A stretch of 64,000 nucleotides of DNA from an uncultured Ruminococcus sp. (GCA_947627445.1 CANQWA010000002.1:88783-152782), one strand, 5' to 3'. Shown: positions 25,454 through 33,837, counted from the stretch's first letter. Made by a program: numbers and translations. Notes: a model not told the origin generated them from the sequence alone.

Positions 25454-26496
25454 GTGCCTATCTCCTGTAAGTCATACGCTGCCATGTGGTCAGAAGTCAG
25501 GATGGTGCCATCTGTTTTGATGAAAACAGCTTCCGTTCCATCCATACGATTGATCAGTGCCATGCCTTTTTCTGCGCCGAGAATGATTGTGGCTGTGGAA
25601 AGGGCATCGCAGTTCATGCCGCAGTCTGAAATAATGGTAGTGCTCACGACATCAGAATCTGAGGGGAATCCTGTGGACGGGTCGAGAATGTGATGATACC
25701 GCACGCCGTCCTCTTCAAAATATCGTTCATAATTCCCGGAGGTCACTACCGCCTGTCCAGAAACCTTCAGGGTAGCGATCAATTCATCGGGAGAAAAAGG
25801 ATCTGTCACTGCTACTGTCCAGCGGGAATTGTCCGGCTTTGAACCCAGCGTCATCACGTTGCCTCCTAAGCTCATAATGGCAGAAGTGACACCGGTTTCT
25901 TCCAGTGTCTCTTTCATGGCATCGGAGATATATCCCTTGGCAATTGCGCCCAGATGAAGGGTGACTGCCGGATCTTCAAATGTGACTGTCTGAGTTGTTT
26001 CATCCAGCGTCACATCCTGCCAGCCGTTTTCCCGGAGCAGCGCATCAATATTTTCCTGTGAGGGCACAGCAGCATGATCTGTGCCGATGCCCCACAGGTC
26101 GATGAGATCTCCCATGGTGCAATCCAGTGCGCCGTTTGTCAGTCGTCCGAAATCCATTGCCGCTTTTACCACCTGAAAGCAGTCGTCGGAAAGGGTGACT
26201 GCCTCACCGGCTTTAGCGGCTTTATTGACCTGGTTCAGTTCGGTATTGTCTATGGTAGTGGAAAAAATCTGTTCCAGCTCCTCTGCACGTTGAAATGCTG
26301 CATTTACACCATCTTCTGCATGTTGTCCGTAGGCACGAACCATGACAACCGTTCCCATGAGTTCTCGTGTATCCTCATAGCTTTCATCTGCATTGGCTGT
26401 TGTGATGCCGGAAAAATCGGTTTCTGATTGTGCCTGGCAGCCTGTTAAAGCCAGAACAGCATCCAGACAGATGATGCAGCGCCAGATGTTTCTCAT
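25450..26496 (-). CDS. apbE: ApbE-family FAD:protein FMN transferase lipoprotein
   Basis: A 348-residue lipoprotein (lipobox ALTGC near residue 20). ApbE enzymes attach FMN through a phosphoester to Thr/Ser in exported flavoproteins. Motifs: TRELMGTVVMVRAYG, the GAIAKGYISDAM stretch, MSLGGNVMTLGS, and HHILDPSTGFPSDSDVVSTTII with the metal-binding CDALSTATIILG. The likely targets are encoded next door: the FMN-binding proteins at 27451 and 27922, which carry SGAT-type acceptor motifs. GGAGGAA precedes ATG 26496 and a promoter lies at 26571-26542. Confidence 0.93.
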   Translation of the reverse strand: MRNIWRCIICLDAVLALTGCQAQSETDFSGITTANADESYEDTRELMGTVVMVRAYGQHAEDGVNAAFQRAEELEQIFSTTIDNTELNQVNKAAKAGEAVTLSDDCFQVVKAAMDFGRLTNGALDCTMGDLIDLWGIGTDHAAVPSQENIDALLRENGWQDVTLDETTQTVTFEDPAVTLHLGAIAKGYISDAMKETLEETGVTSAIMSLGGNVMTLGSKPDNSRWTVAVTDPFSPDELIATLKVSGQAVVTSGNYERYFEEDGVRYHHILDPSTGFPSDSDVVSTTIISDCGMNCDALSTATIILGAEKGMALINRMDGTEAVFIKTDGTILTSDHMAAYDLQEIGT

Positions 26497-26541
26497 GGGG
26501 GATTCCTCCTTTCAGGTGCCTTAGGTTCTTTTGTACGACAC

Positions 26542-26571
26542 AGTATAGCATAGTTGGCAGGGGTTTGTCAA
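26542..26571 (-). promoter_or_regulatory. Promoter for apbE-nusG-gx
   Basis: On the minus strand: TTGACA (26571-26566), 18 bases, TATACT (26547-26542). Just downstream is AACCTAAGGCACCT, which has a weak AACCTAA half-site. Confidence 0.65.
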
Positions 26572-26596
26572 GGGCAGGTTCGGATTGCTGCAACTG

Positions 26597-27454
26597 TCAG
26601 ATTCCTGCCAGAATCAATGTGATTGCTAATATTGCTGCGCGCAATAGGGTAAACCACATTTCGTTTCCACGCAGTTTGCCTCTGCCGCTCTGTGCGCTGC
26701 TTTTCGGACAAATGCGGATACATTTCTGACATTGAAAACAATCTCCGTTGACAATACCGCTTCCGGTATCCGGCAGCGACAGATCGGCGGGACATATGCG
26801 TTCACAGGCAGAGCACCTCTTGATGCAGGACGATCTGTTTCGACGGACAGAGAACAGGGGCAATACAGGCAAAAGCGCAAATACCGCACCCATGGGACAC
26901 AGAAAGCGGCAGAAAAATCGTTCACAGACCGCCATTCCCATTAGGATCAGCACCAACAGAATACAACCAAGACCATAGCCGCTCAGCTTCAAATTGCTGG
27001 CACGAAGCATGGAAAAAACATCCCAGGGGTTCCATCCTTTCATATTGGCATATACACCGGAAAAGCACAGCAGTACAATTACCGTCAGTATCAGGTATTT
27101 CAAAAAGGATAGAGGCTTTCGCCAGCTTTTTTTCAGTTGAACCGGTTTTTTCTTCCGTTTTTTGCAGATCAGCAGATACAGACTATGAACTGCGTCTCCC
27201 AATGTGCCGAATGCACAGGCATATCCGCAGAAAAAGCGACCGAATATGATTGTATATGCACACAGCGCAAGAAGCACCGTGACAAAAGCACTGCAAACAA
27301 CAGGGCTGCTGTTTCCTAACTGTGTAAAAACAGATTGGATACCGGAAAATGCTGTGGTGAATGCCGATGGCAGAAATAGAAAAAACAAAAGCTGAATACC
27401 GGCACGCAGATACATATCCATTTTTGGGGGCGTTCGTTTTTGATGGCTATTCAT
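26597..27454 (-). CDS. NapH/YccM-like polytopic 4Fe-4S membrane protein
   Basis: A 285-residue protein with about five membrane helices. Two membrane-edge CX3C motifs typical of the NapH/NosR/CcoG-related group are visible: FGRFFCGYACAFGTLGD and CERFFCRFLCPMGAVF. A cytoplasmic ferredoxin-like part follows with two 4Fe-4S clusters, CIKRCSACERICP and CFQCQKCIRICP. Such proteins pass electrons across the membrane, often to an exported FMN-binding partner. Its start overlaps the small FMN-binding gene's stop by four bases. It is probably the link between cell metabolism and the surface flavoproteins. Confidence 0.87.
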   Translation of the reverse strand: MNSHQKRTPPKMDMYLRAGIQLLFFLFLPSAFTTAFSGIQSVFTQLGNSSPVVCSAFVTVLLALCAYTIIFGRFFCGYACAFGTLGDAVHSLYLLICKKRKKKPVQLKKSWRKPLSFLKYLILTVIVLLCFSGVYANMKGWNPWDVFSMLRASNLKLSGYGLGCILLVLILMGMAVCERFFCRFLCPMGAVFALLPVLPLFSVRRNRSSCIKRCSACERICPADLSLPDTGSGIVNGDCFQCQKCIRICPKSSAQSGRGKLRGNEMWFTLLRAAILAITLILAGI

Positions 27455-27894
27455 GATACCTCCTCTGCCTTTTTGAGTGCCTTCTGTGCGGCGTGAATGA
27501 TACCGTTAGAACTGAAAGTTGCCCCACTGACTGTATCCACATCTGTGCTTTGCTGTTCGACAATCTCATCCAGCAGGATGGAAGCGGCATCGAAATAAGC
27601 GGCATCTTCATGTTCAGAAGAAACTACTGTCAGCCTTGTAAGCGTTCCATTTTCGATAGCAGCTTCTACTATCACCGGTCCGCCGTAGCCTTCTGCCTCT
27701 CCGGTATATACACCGTCGGTGTATCGTTGACTTTTTTCTGTTTGAGCGCCTACAGTTTTTTCCCGATGTGCTTGTTCATATGCCAGTCGATGGGCGGTCT
27801 CCTGTTCCTCACGGTGCGCCAGCACGGTATTGTAGCCGAAGATTAGGATGCCTATCAGTGTCAGATTGCATAGCTTGACCCAAAATGTATGCAT
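27451..27894 (-). CDS. Single-domain FMN-binding membrane protein
   Basis: A 147-residue protein with one N-terminal helix (about residues 7-26) and an extracytoplasmic FMN_bind domain: YTDGVYTGEAEGYGG, then VDTVSGATFSSNGII, in which the Thr of SGAT is the usual covalent FMN acceptor. It sits between the four-domain flavoprotein and the 4Fe-4S membrane protein, consistent with a relay. AAAGGAG precedes ATG 27894, and AGAACTTGTTCT (27911-27922) touches the stop of the upstream gene. Confidence 0.9.
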   Translation of the reverse strand: MHTFWVKLCNLTLIGILIFGYNTVLAHREEQETAHRLAYEQAHREKTVGAQTEKSQRYTDGVYTGEAEGYGGPVIVEAAIENGTLTRLTVVSSEHEDAAYFDAASILLDEIVEQQSTDVDTVSGATFSSNGIIHAAQKALKKAEEVS

Positions 27895-27921
27895 GTGATC
27901 CGCTCCTTTTAGAACTTGTTC

Positions 27922-29649
27922 TTATTGCTCTGTTGCTTCTTTCAGGATCTGTTCTACGGCTTCGATGATTGCATGGGACGAACATGTGGCACTGCTGACG
28001 GCATCGATGCCATCTGTCGACTGCTGCTCCAAAATTTGCGCAACAACGCCTTTTTGTCTGGATGTGCCGCTCGCAGCACGGTTGATATAAAAATCATTTT
28101 CTGCGTCATAGTTGGAACCGTTTCCGCTGATATCCTGGATCTCTGTGATCATATCATCTGCGATCACAACAATCAGAGAAAGGGTATATGAGGCAAAATC
28201 CTCTGCATCGTCCGGGCTGCAAATGACTTCGATGGCATATGCACCGTCTTTGTATTTCCGGCTGGCAGTTGTGGTTACCGTTTCTGTTGTGGTGGTATGA
28301 CTTTCCATGTTATTGGTTCCGGTCATTGTTCTGGTTCCCTCAGACTCAGAAGAAACAGTCGTTGTTGTCTTTTGCTGTGGTAATGTGGCAGGAACAACAG
28401 TAGTTGTTTCATTTTGCTGCTTTGCGGATTCCAAAGCCGCCTCTACTGCCCCTAAGATGCCCTCAGAGCTGAAAGTTGCGCCGGAAACAGCATCGATATT
28501 GGTATTCTGCTGTGCCAATATCAGAGGAATCAGCGCTTCAGCACGCTGGAAAAATGATGCATCATCCGCTGTTTTAAGGATCTGGATATGTTCGATACAG
28601 CCATTTTTCAGCGTGACCGAAACGAAAGTCTCTCCTCTATAGCCTTCTGCTGAACCAGTGTATGTACCATCCGGATAAGGATGTTTTCCTGTTTCGGTGG
28701 TTTGTGATCTGGCAGTTGTTTTCTTGGCAGCAGCCTTGGTAACAGATGCAGCAGTGGTGCATTTTGGATGATGAACAGCAGCGTTTTTCAGTGCATCCCG
28801 GACTGCTTCAATGATGCCGGAGGAACTGTAAGTTGCGCCGGAAACAGCATCTACATTCGTGCTTTGTGCAGCAGGTATGGTTTTTAGAAGTGCAGAAGCC
28901 TGGTCAATATAAGGAGAATCGTCACTGTTGGAGATCATGGTGATGCCGCTGATCTTTCCGGCCTGGACAGTAACTTTTACTGTGATCATACCGGCAAATC
29001 CCAACCCGCTTCCTGTATAAACGCCGTCTTGATAAAGCGCAGGTTCGGTTACCGCAGAAACTATCGGTACTTCTATGTTGTCCTTTTGAGGCAGTGTAAC
29101 CGGCTGCGGAAGCGCTTGATCCGAGGAACTGTCTCCTTGTGCTTTTTTCAGTGCATCACGAACCGCTTCTATGAGCCCCGCAGAACTGAAAGTCGCACCA
29201 GAAATCACGTCTACATTTGTGCTTTGTACAGATACAATAGCTTTCAGTAATGCAGAGGCATGATTTAGATATGATGCATCATCAGAGGAATTGACAATAG
29301 AAATATCCGAGATCTTTCCGTTCTGAATCACTACCTGTACGGTCAGTGGACCGTTGAATCCGGTGCCTGTTCCAGTATATGTACCATCCGGATAGCCGGC
29401 ATGTTCTGAAATCGTTTCTATCGTTGGTGCAGCTTTTGTTGTCATGGTCGGTCTGGTTGTTTCCTGCTTCTGTGGCAGAGTCGTGGTCTGCTGTGCTTCT
29501 GTCTTGTCTGTTTGTTTTATGGTATCCACGATCCATACCGGTGCTTCATAGTTGCTGAGAGAAATTGCTATGCAGACTGCGGTCATCCATGCGGGTATTA
29601 GTCCGCAGCAAGGCAGATATTTCTGAAATCTCGTTCGTTTTTTTCTCAT
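27922..29649 (-). CDS. Four-domain FMN-binding surface protein
   Basis: A 575-residue protein. A membrane anchor (about residues 12-32) and Thr/Gln-rich linkers carry four FMN_bind domains (about 86-170, 206-290, 325-410, 466-572). The acceptor motifs are SGATFSS (150-156), SGATYSS (270-276), SGATFSS (389-395) and a variant SSATCSS (552-558). The first two domains are the most alike. It resembles PplA-like electron-transfer lipoproteins but has four flavin sites and no lipobox. The ApbE enzyme encoded nearby is the expected flavinylating partner. AGGAGA precedes ATG 29649; an iron-type operator lies over the promoter. Confidence 0.88.
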   Translation of the reverse strand: MRKKRTRFQKYLPCCGLIPAWMTAVCIAISLSNYEAPVWIVDTIKQTDKTEAQQTTTLPQKQETTRPTMTTKAAPTIETISEHAGYPDGTYTGTGTGFNGPLTVQVVIQNGKISDISIVNSSDDASYLNHASALLKAIVSVQSTNVDVISGATFSSAGLIEAVRDALKKAQGDSSSDQALPQPVTLPQKDNIEVPIVSAVTEPALYQDGVYTGSGLGFAGMITVKVTVQAGKISGITMISNSDDSPYIDQASALLKTIPAAQSTNVDAVSGATYSSSGIIEAVRDALKNAAVHHPKCTTAASVTKAAAKKTTARSQTTETGKHPYPDGTYTGSAEGYRGETFVSVTLKNGCIEHIQILKTADDASFFQRAEALIPLILAQQNTNIDAVSGATFSSEGILGAVEAALESAKQQNETTTVVPATLPQQKTTTTVSSESEGTRTMTGTNNMESHTTTTETVTTTASRKYKDGAYAIEVICSPDDAEDFASYTLSLIVVIADDMITEIQDISGNGSNYDAENDFYINRAASGTSRQKGVVAQILEQQSTDGIDAVSSATCSSHAIIEAVEQILKEATEQ

Positions 29650-29689
29650 GTCGGCTGTCTCCTGTATTCTTGGATGGTGCAATAGAATA

Positions 29690-29776
29690 ATTAGTTTAAG
29701 CTAACTCACAGGCAAAAAATGTAGTTAGCATCCGCTAACCGTTGTAAAGTATACCATATCCGATCCCGGAAATCAA
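29690..29776 (-). promoter_or_regulatory. Promoter with two DtxR-like operators for the FMN cluster
   Basis: On the minus strand: TTGATT (29776-29771), 17 bases, TATACT (29753-29748). The perfect palindrome GTTAGC-N4-GCTAAC (29724-29739) covers the predicted start site, and ATTAGTTTAAGCTAAC (29690-29705) follows, matching the site at 24475. Binding would block transcription. Confidence 0.65.
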
Positions 29777-29867
29777 TGTTTGTTTTGTGGATTTTTTCTT
29801 AAAAAATATAGAGATGAAAGAAAGCCTTCATTCCATTTGTATGGAGGATGTCAGAAAAAATTTGATG

Positions 29868-30111
29868 TTTATGAGAAATACAATGGAAAATGCTTTGCAA
29901 ATCCGCACGCTTATGCATATCCGTGCGGAAAGACATGCAGAGTTTCTATGAGAACAAATTCTAAATGTGTGCGATAAAAATGATGAAAAAAGCGGCTGAC
30001 TTTGAAAAGCCAACCGCTGGATTTTTATGAGAAATACCGAATGTGGCGAAGCTTGGAAAAGCGTGAAATGTCGCCAAAAATCGGGGGAGGGTGTTTTTAT
30101 CTCTTCGAGAA
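29868..30111. repeat. Direct repeat copy 1 (left edge of the rpsI island)
   Basis: About 244 bp nearly identical to 32441-32681. It includes a copy of the rpsI terminator hairpin and ends in TTATCTCTTCGAGAA, the reverse complement of the last codons of rpsI. The two copies differ by a few substitutions near 29920 and a 4-bp indel near 30087. The remainder of the 29777-30222 gap has no gene I can support. Confidence 0.8.
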
Positions 30112-30222
30112 AGTGCATTCTTGCAAATACGTTGTTTTGCGGCTGTTTTGTTAGTTATCCTGCTTGATTTGTGGCGACACAGGACTATTCTATTGTAGCA
30201 AAATTAACCGCCAACGTATAGC

Positions 30223-30846
30223 CTACTTCCAATTCCAAAGCAATATCTGTCTGTATAATTCTGCTCGTTCTGTAATAGAATCACGGGTATAGTCATCATA
30301 CGAGTGTATATCAAGTCCGCAATTCTCTATAAATTTCAAAAATCCCGGACTATTAGCGTATTTCTTTTTACACAGTGACTGAGCCAGAATATTTTGGCTA
30401 AAATACTGCTCAACCTTGTCTATATACTTCATATCACCGTATGAAGCGTTAAAACTCTTTGGCAGCACAAGCAGATCTCCGATATTGTTTCTGTATGTGT
30501 TAAAATCAGATTCATTAGGGAATACTTCTCTGAACCATTCATAATGGTCAGTCCAGATATGCTCAACTTCGATATTATCATAATTCAACATATAATCGGG
30601 CTCTTTTGATTCTCTTGCAACAATTTCTGTAATAAGTGATAAAAGCATTCTTATTTTAGGTTTATTTATCATGTTAAGTGTAGGCGGAGTGCTGAGTTCA
30701 GGTATTTCAATTGGCTCAGTTGCGAAAATCTCTTTTATTTCCTCAATAGTCTTTTCTCTAAGCTGCTTGCAAAGCTTATAAATCTTATCCTCCATAGAGC
30801 TTTGAGATATACTTGTATGTTTCCATTCATGCTGTGTCACTTTCAT
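30223..30846 (-). pseudogene. DUF1524 (HNH-type) nuclease C-terminal fragment
   Basis: A 207-residue frame matching the C-terminal part of DUF262/DUF1524 (GmrSD-like) type IV restriction enzymes. The signature YDNIEVEHIW... followed by YRNNIGDLLVLPKSFNASYG is present, with the His of the EHI motif. Full family members are several hundred residues longer and carry a DUF262 NTPase domain, which is missing, so this is probably a 5'-truncated remnant. It overlaps the XRE gene by 20 bases and could instead be expressed as a short protein. It is AT-rich compared with its neighbours. Confidence 0.6.
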
Positions 30847-31018
30847 CTGACAGGTTCAGGAATTTCTTGATCCTTGCAAGCTGATCTTCATTGGTTCTTT
30901 TCTCTTTGATCAGGTCTGACACATAGGAAAGTGAAATTCCAAGTGCTTCTGCAAGGTCTGTTATTGTCATGTTTCTGTCAATTAGTGCCTTCTTGACCTT
31001 CTTTTCAAACTCTGACAT
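30827..31018 (-). CDS. Short XRE-family regulator
   Basis: A 63-residue protein that is essentially a single helix-turn-helix: FEKKVKKALIDRNMTITDLAEALGISLSYVSDLIKEKR. A GGAGATT site precedes ATG 31018. It lies divergent from a promoter at 31072-31100 and beside a 17-bp inverted repeat likely to hold its operators, so it probably controls the small island. Confidence 0.72.
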   Translation of the reverse strand: MSEFEKKVKKALIDRNMTITDLAEALGISLSYVSDLIKEKRTNEDQLARIKKFLNLSDESDTA

Positions 31019-31051
31019 CTGTCCAATCTCCTTTCTACACAATATTGTTAG

Positions 31052-31165
31052 AATAAATTCAGCGAAAAATCTTGACAAGTGCTGAACAAAGTTTTATAAT
31101 ATGAAATACCACCAACATTTTCAGAACTTGTTCTGCAAAAACTTTTTGTTTTCGCTGAATTTATT
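31052..31165. promoter_or_regulatory. Divergent control region with a 17-bp inverted repeat
   Basis: AATAAATTCAGCGAAAA (31052-31068) recurs inverted as TTTTCGCTGAATTTATT (31149-31165), a perfect match. Between them are a rightward promoter, TTGACA (31072-31077), 17 bases, TATAAT (31095-31100), and AGAACTTGTTCT (31123-31134). Confidence 0.65.
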
Positions 31166-31205
31166 ATGAATATCTTATTAGCAAATATTGAATTCGGGCA
31201 AAAGC

Positions 31206-31442
31206 ATGGAACTATTGGACAGAATCGATGAACTATGCAAAGAAAAAGGGATCACAAGAAGAAAAATGGAAACAGAAGCAGGTTTGTCAACAGGAAGCAC
31301 AAGCAGGTGCACGGCAACAGCATTTACTTTGAAGTCCTTCAACCCAAACTATGAACCAATGTATTTCAGCAATCAGGGAATGTTGGACAAGCCTATGATC
31401 ATCATTGGAAAAGTGATTGAATTAAGGGGAAAATTTTCATGA
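31206..31442 (+). pseudogene. Internally deleted XRE-type repressor
   Basis: The start MELLDRIDELCKEKGITRRK followed by METEAGLSTGSTSR is the N-terminal helix-turn-helix of a phage/ICE-type repressor. The end, IIGKVIELRGKF, looks like the very C-terminus of such repressors. The sequence between is much too short and unlike the family, suggesting an internal deletion or frameshift. Its last four bases overlap the ion-channel start. Confidence 0.5.
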
Positions 31443-32212
31443 GGAAGAGAATATACAACATCATAGTCTGCATTCTGTGTGTTGTATCAGTTATGTTTGC
31501 TGCGCTTGATTTCAGCAAAGGTTTGACACCCCTTCAAACTTGGATTAACAACATAATTTATGGAATATTTGTTCTTGACTACATCATCAGACTTGCACTT
31601 GCTGATCAGAAAAAGAAATTCTTCAAGGAAAATCTGTTTGACCTGATTGCAATAATTCCTTTCAATTCTGCATTCAGGATTTTCAGAATCTTGAAGTTTT
31701 CCAAGGTTTTGAGATTTGCAAAGTTTACCAAGCTGTTCAGAATTGGTTCTGTGTCTGCAAGATTTCTGACCAAGGTCAGAAGATTCCTGAATACTAATGG
31801 ATTCAAATATGTCCTGATCCTTTCAGGATCATCCATTCTTGCAGGAACATTTGCAATGATGTATTTTGAACAGATGAAATTCCAAGATGCTTTGTGGTGG
31901 CCTTTTGTGACTGCAACAACAGTTGGGTATGGTGACTTGTCGCCTGCAACCAATGCAGGAAGAATTGTTGCTTCTTTGCTGATGCTTGTTGGAATTGGAT
32001 TGATTGGATCACTGACTTCTTCAATCACATCTTTCTTTCTGCATTCAGTTGAAGAAAAGACTTTCAGTTCTGACAAGGTTGAAATGGTCTTGACCATGTA
32101 TCAATCACTGACTGATGAAGAAAAAGAAGCAGTCAAGCAGGAACTGCAAGAATCGCTGAAAAGCCTTGAAAATCAAGGAAAAATTGAAAAAGGTTCTTGC
32201 AGTTCAAGGTAG
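31439..32212 (+). CDS. Voltage-gated-type potassium channel
   Basis: A 257-residue membrane protein with a six-helix channel layout. S1 and S2 lie at about residues 5-55 and a basic S4-like segment is FRIFRILKFSKVLRFAKFTK. The pore carries the selectivity filter TTVGYGDL near residue 160 and is followed by an inner helix. The cytoplasmic tail (EEKEAVKQELQESLKSLENQ) is predicted coiled coil. Codon and base use are AT-rich, unlike the housekeeping genes, and it sits in the island between the direct repeats, so it was probably acquired. It is read from the promoter at 31072-31100. Confidence 0.88.
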   Translation: MRKRIYNIIVCILCVVSVMFAALDFSKGLTPLQTWINNIIYGIFVLDYIIRLALADQKKKFFKENLFDLIAIIPFNSAFRIFRILKFSKVLRFAKFTKLFRIGSVSARFLTKVRRFLNTNGFKYVLILSGSSILAGTFAMMYFEQMKFQDALWWPFVTATTVGYGDLSPATNAGRIVASLLMLVGIGLIGSLTSSITSFFLHSVEEKTFSSDKVEMVLTMYQSLTDEEKEAVKQELQESLKSLENQGKIEKGSCSSR

Positions 32213-32327
32213 TTTCTATATTTTGAATTTTTTCGAGGAAAAACTTGGAACAGAAGATTTTTTATTATAAAAAAATAAAAGAATATAGAAATAGATGCTT
32301 GACCAAAAACCGCAAATCTTATTGTAT

Positions 32328-32377
32328 CACATCCTTTGGGTTTTTGCACCCAAAATTCAGGAAGGATGTGATTTTTT
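32328..32377 (+). terminator. Hairpin before the integrase remnant
   Basis: CACATCCTT pairs with AAGGATGTG around about 25 bases (with an inner GGG/CCC pairing), followed by ATTTTTT. It may terminate the channel transcript or act as a leader of the integrase. Confidence 0.55.
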
Positions 32378-32551
32378 ATGAAGTTACCAAACGGATTTGG
32401 AAGTGTTTACAAACTATCAGGAAACAGAAAGAATCTGATATTTATGAGAAATACAATGGAAAATGCTTTGCAAATCCGCACGCTTATGCATACTCCGCGC
32501 GGAAAGACATGCAGAGTTTCTATGAGAACAAATTCTAAATGTGTGCGATAA
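32378..32551 (+). pseudogene. Tyrosine integrase N-terminal fragment
   Basis: MKLPNGFGSVYKLSGNRKN matches the opening residues of Tn916-type and related site-specific integrases. After about 19 codons the frame enters the direct repeat (from 32441) and the catalytic domain is absent. It is therefore the stump of a mobile-element integrase at the right edge of the island. Confidence 0.6.
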
Positions 32552-32681
32552 AAATGATGAAAAAAGCGGCTGACTTTGAAAAGCCAACCGCTGGATTTTT
32601 ATGAGAAATACCGAATGTGGCGAAGCTTGGAAAAGCGTGAAATGTCGCCAAAAATCGGGGGTGTTTTTATCTCTTCGAGAA
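32441..32681. repeat. Direct repeat copy 2 (right edge of the rpsI island)
   Basis: About 241 bp nearly identical to 29868-30111; its right end is the native 3' end of rpsI (stop codon at 32667-32669). Confidence 0.8.
32560..32600 (-). terminator. Terminator of rplM-rpsI
   Basis: Read leftward: AGCGGTTGGCTTT pairs with AAAGTCAGCCGCT, followed by TTTTTT. It is duplicated in the other direct-repeat copy (about 29990-30030). Confidence 0.75.
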
Positions 32682-33068
32682 CTGCGGCGCACGACGAGCA
32701 GCCTTTAATCCGTACTTCTTACGTTCCTTCATTCTCGGGTCACGAGTCAGGAAGCCAGCTTTCTTGAGAGCCGGACGCAGTTCCGGATCAAACACCAGAA
32801 GCGCACGGGAAATACCGTGACGAATTGCACCAGCCTGACCGGTAACACCGCCGCCGGTAACAGTGCAAACCACATCCAGCTTATCTACGTTGTCAGTCAG
32901 ATGCAGCGGCTGACGAACGATTAGCTTCAGCGTTTCCAGACCGAAGTAGTCGTCAATGCTTCTGCCGTTGATTGTGATGCTGCCATTACCCGGATACAGA
33001 CGAACTCTTGCCACAGAGTGCTTCCGTCTGCCGGTACCATAGTAATATTTTACTTTCGATTCGTACAT
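32667..33068 (-). CDS. rpsI: 30S ribosomal protein uS9
   Basis: A 133-residue protein with the uS9 pattern [19 protein letters not shown] at the start, [20 protein letters not shown] in the middle and the invariant basic tail RRAPQFSKR, whose last residues reach the P-site tRNA. GGAGC-type ribosome binding site precedes ATG 33068, 19 bases after rplM. The 3' end forms part of the direct repeat flanking the island. Confidence 0.97.
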   Translation of the reverse strand: MYESKVKYYYGTGRRKHSVARVRLYPGNGSITINGRSIDDYFGLETLKLIVRQPLHLTDNVDKLDVVCTVTGGGVTGQAGAIRHGISRALLVFDPELRPALKKAGFLTRDPRMKERKKYGLKAARRAPQFSKR

Positions 33069-33087
33069 CTTTTATCTGCTCCTTTCC

Positions 33088-33516
33088 TTAAAATTCCCAG
33101 GTTTCCGGCTTCTGAGCCGCCTGCTTGTGCTCTGCGCCCTTATAAGTGCGCAGACGCTTCAGCTGGTTTGCACCCTGTGTATTGTGCGGGAGCATGCCCT
33201 TAACAGCGATCATCATTGCTTCATCTGCTTTTTCTTGCATCATAACCTTATACTGTGTCTTTTTCAGACCGCCGATCCAGCCGGTGTGCCAGTAAAAATA
33301 CTTCTGCTCCAGCTTGTTGCCGGTGAGAACCGCCTTGTCACAGTTGATGATGATGACGTGATCGCCGCAATCTACGTGCGGTACAAATGTCGGCTTGTGC
33401 TTGCCGCGCAGCAGATGTGCAGCCTTTGCTGCAACACGGCCCAGCGGCTTTCCGGCAGCGTCCAGTACATACCATTTACGGTCTACTTCGCCAGCCTTTG
33501 GCATAGTTGTTGCCAT
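33088..33516 (-). CDS. rplM: 50S ribosomal protein uL13
   Basis: A 142-residue protein: VDRKWYVLDAAGKPLGRVAAKAA, then LLRGKHKPTFVPHVDCGDHVIIINC and MLPHNTQGANQLKRLRTYKG are the uL13 hallmarks. GGAGGAA precedes ATG 33516. It is first in the rplM-rpsI operon. Its ~130-nt leader (33517-33646) has paired segments (GGTTCCGTCCGCC region) and might be an L13-type autoregulatory leader; I cannot confirm this by eye. Confidence 0.97.
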   Translation of the reverse strand: MATTMPKAGEVDRKWYVLDAAGKPLGRVAAKAAHLLRGKHKPTFVPHVDCGDHVIIINCDKAVLTGNKLEQKYFYWHTGWIGGLKKTQYKVMMQEKADEAMMIAVKGMLPHNTQGANQLKRLRTYKGAEHKQAAQKPETWEF

Positions 33517-33652
33517 AGTAAAATTCCTCCATATTTTCAATAATCTCGGTTCCGTCCGCCATGCGCCGGAACTCAGGCAGAGGGCAGCTGGGTCAGACTG
33601 CACTGCCGGCATTTCGCAAGATTACAACCGGTCTCTCTGACAGTACCAAATC

Positions 33653-33682
33653 ATTATACCATAAACAAGAAGAATTTGTCAA
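33653..33682 (-). promoter_or_regulatory. Promoter for rplM-rpsI
   Basis: On the minus strand: TTGACA (33682-33677), 18 bases, TATAAT (33658-33653). Confidence 0.75.
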
Positions 33683-33775
33683 GCAAAAATTCGCTGAATT
33701 TTTTGGATTTTGAGAAGATTTTCCCTGTGTAATTTGTGCATATTGCCATTTTGTCTGAATATGCTTTTCCTGCGC

Positions 33776-33804
33776 TTGCATTTTTGGGGAATTTGCGATA
33801 TAAT
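33776..33804 (+). promoter_or_regulatory. Promoter for the DUF2185 gene
   Basis: TTGCAT (33776-33781), 17 bases, TATAAT (33799-33804). The leader contains AGAACAAGTTCT (33838-33849) and an ACCTGTTCACATAGAA stretch related to the MITE-like ends. Confidence 0.65.
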
Positions 33805-33837
33805 ATAAAAGTAGAATGGAATGATTTGACGTTCAGA

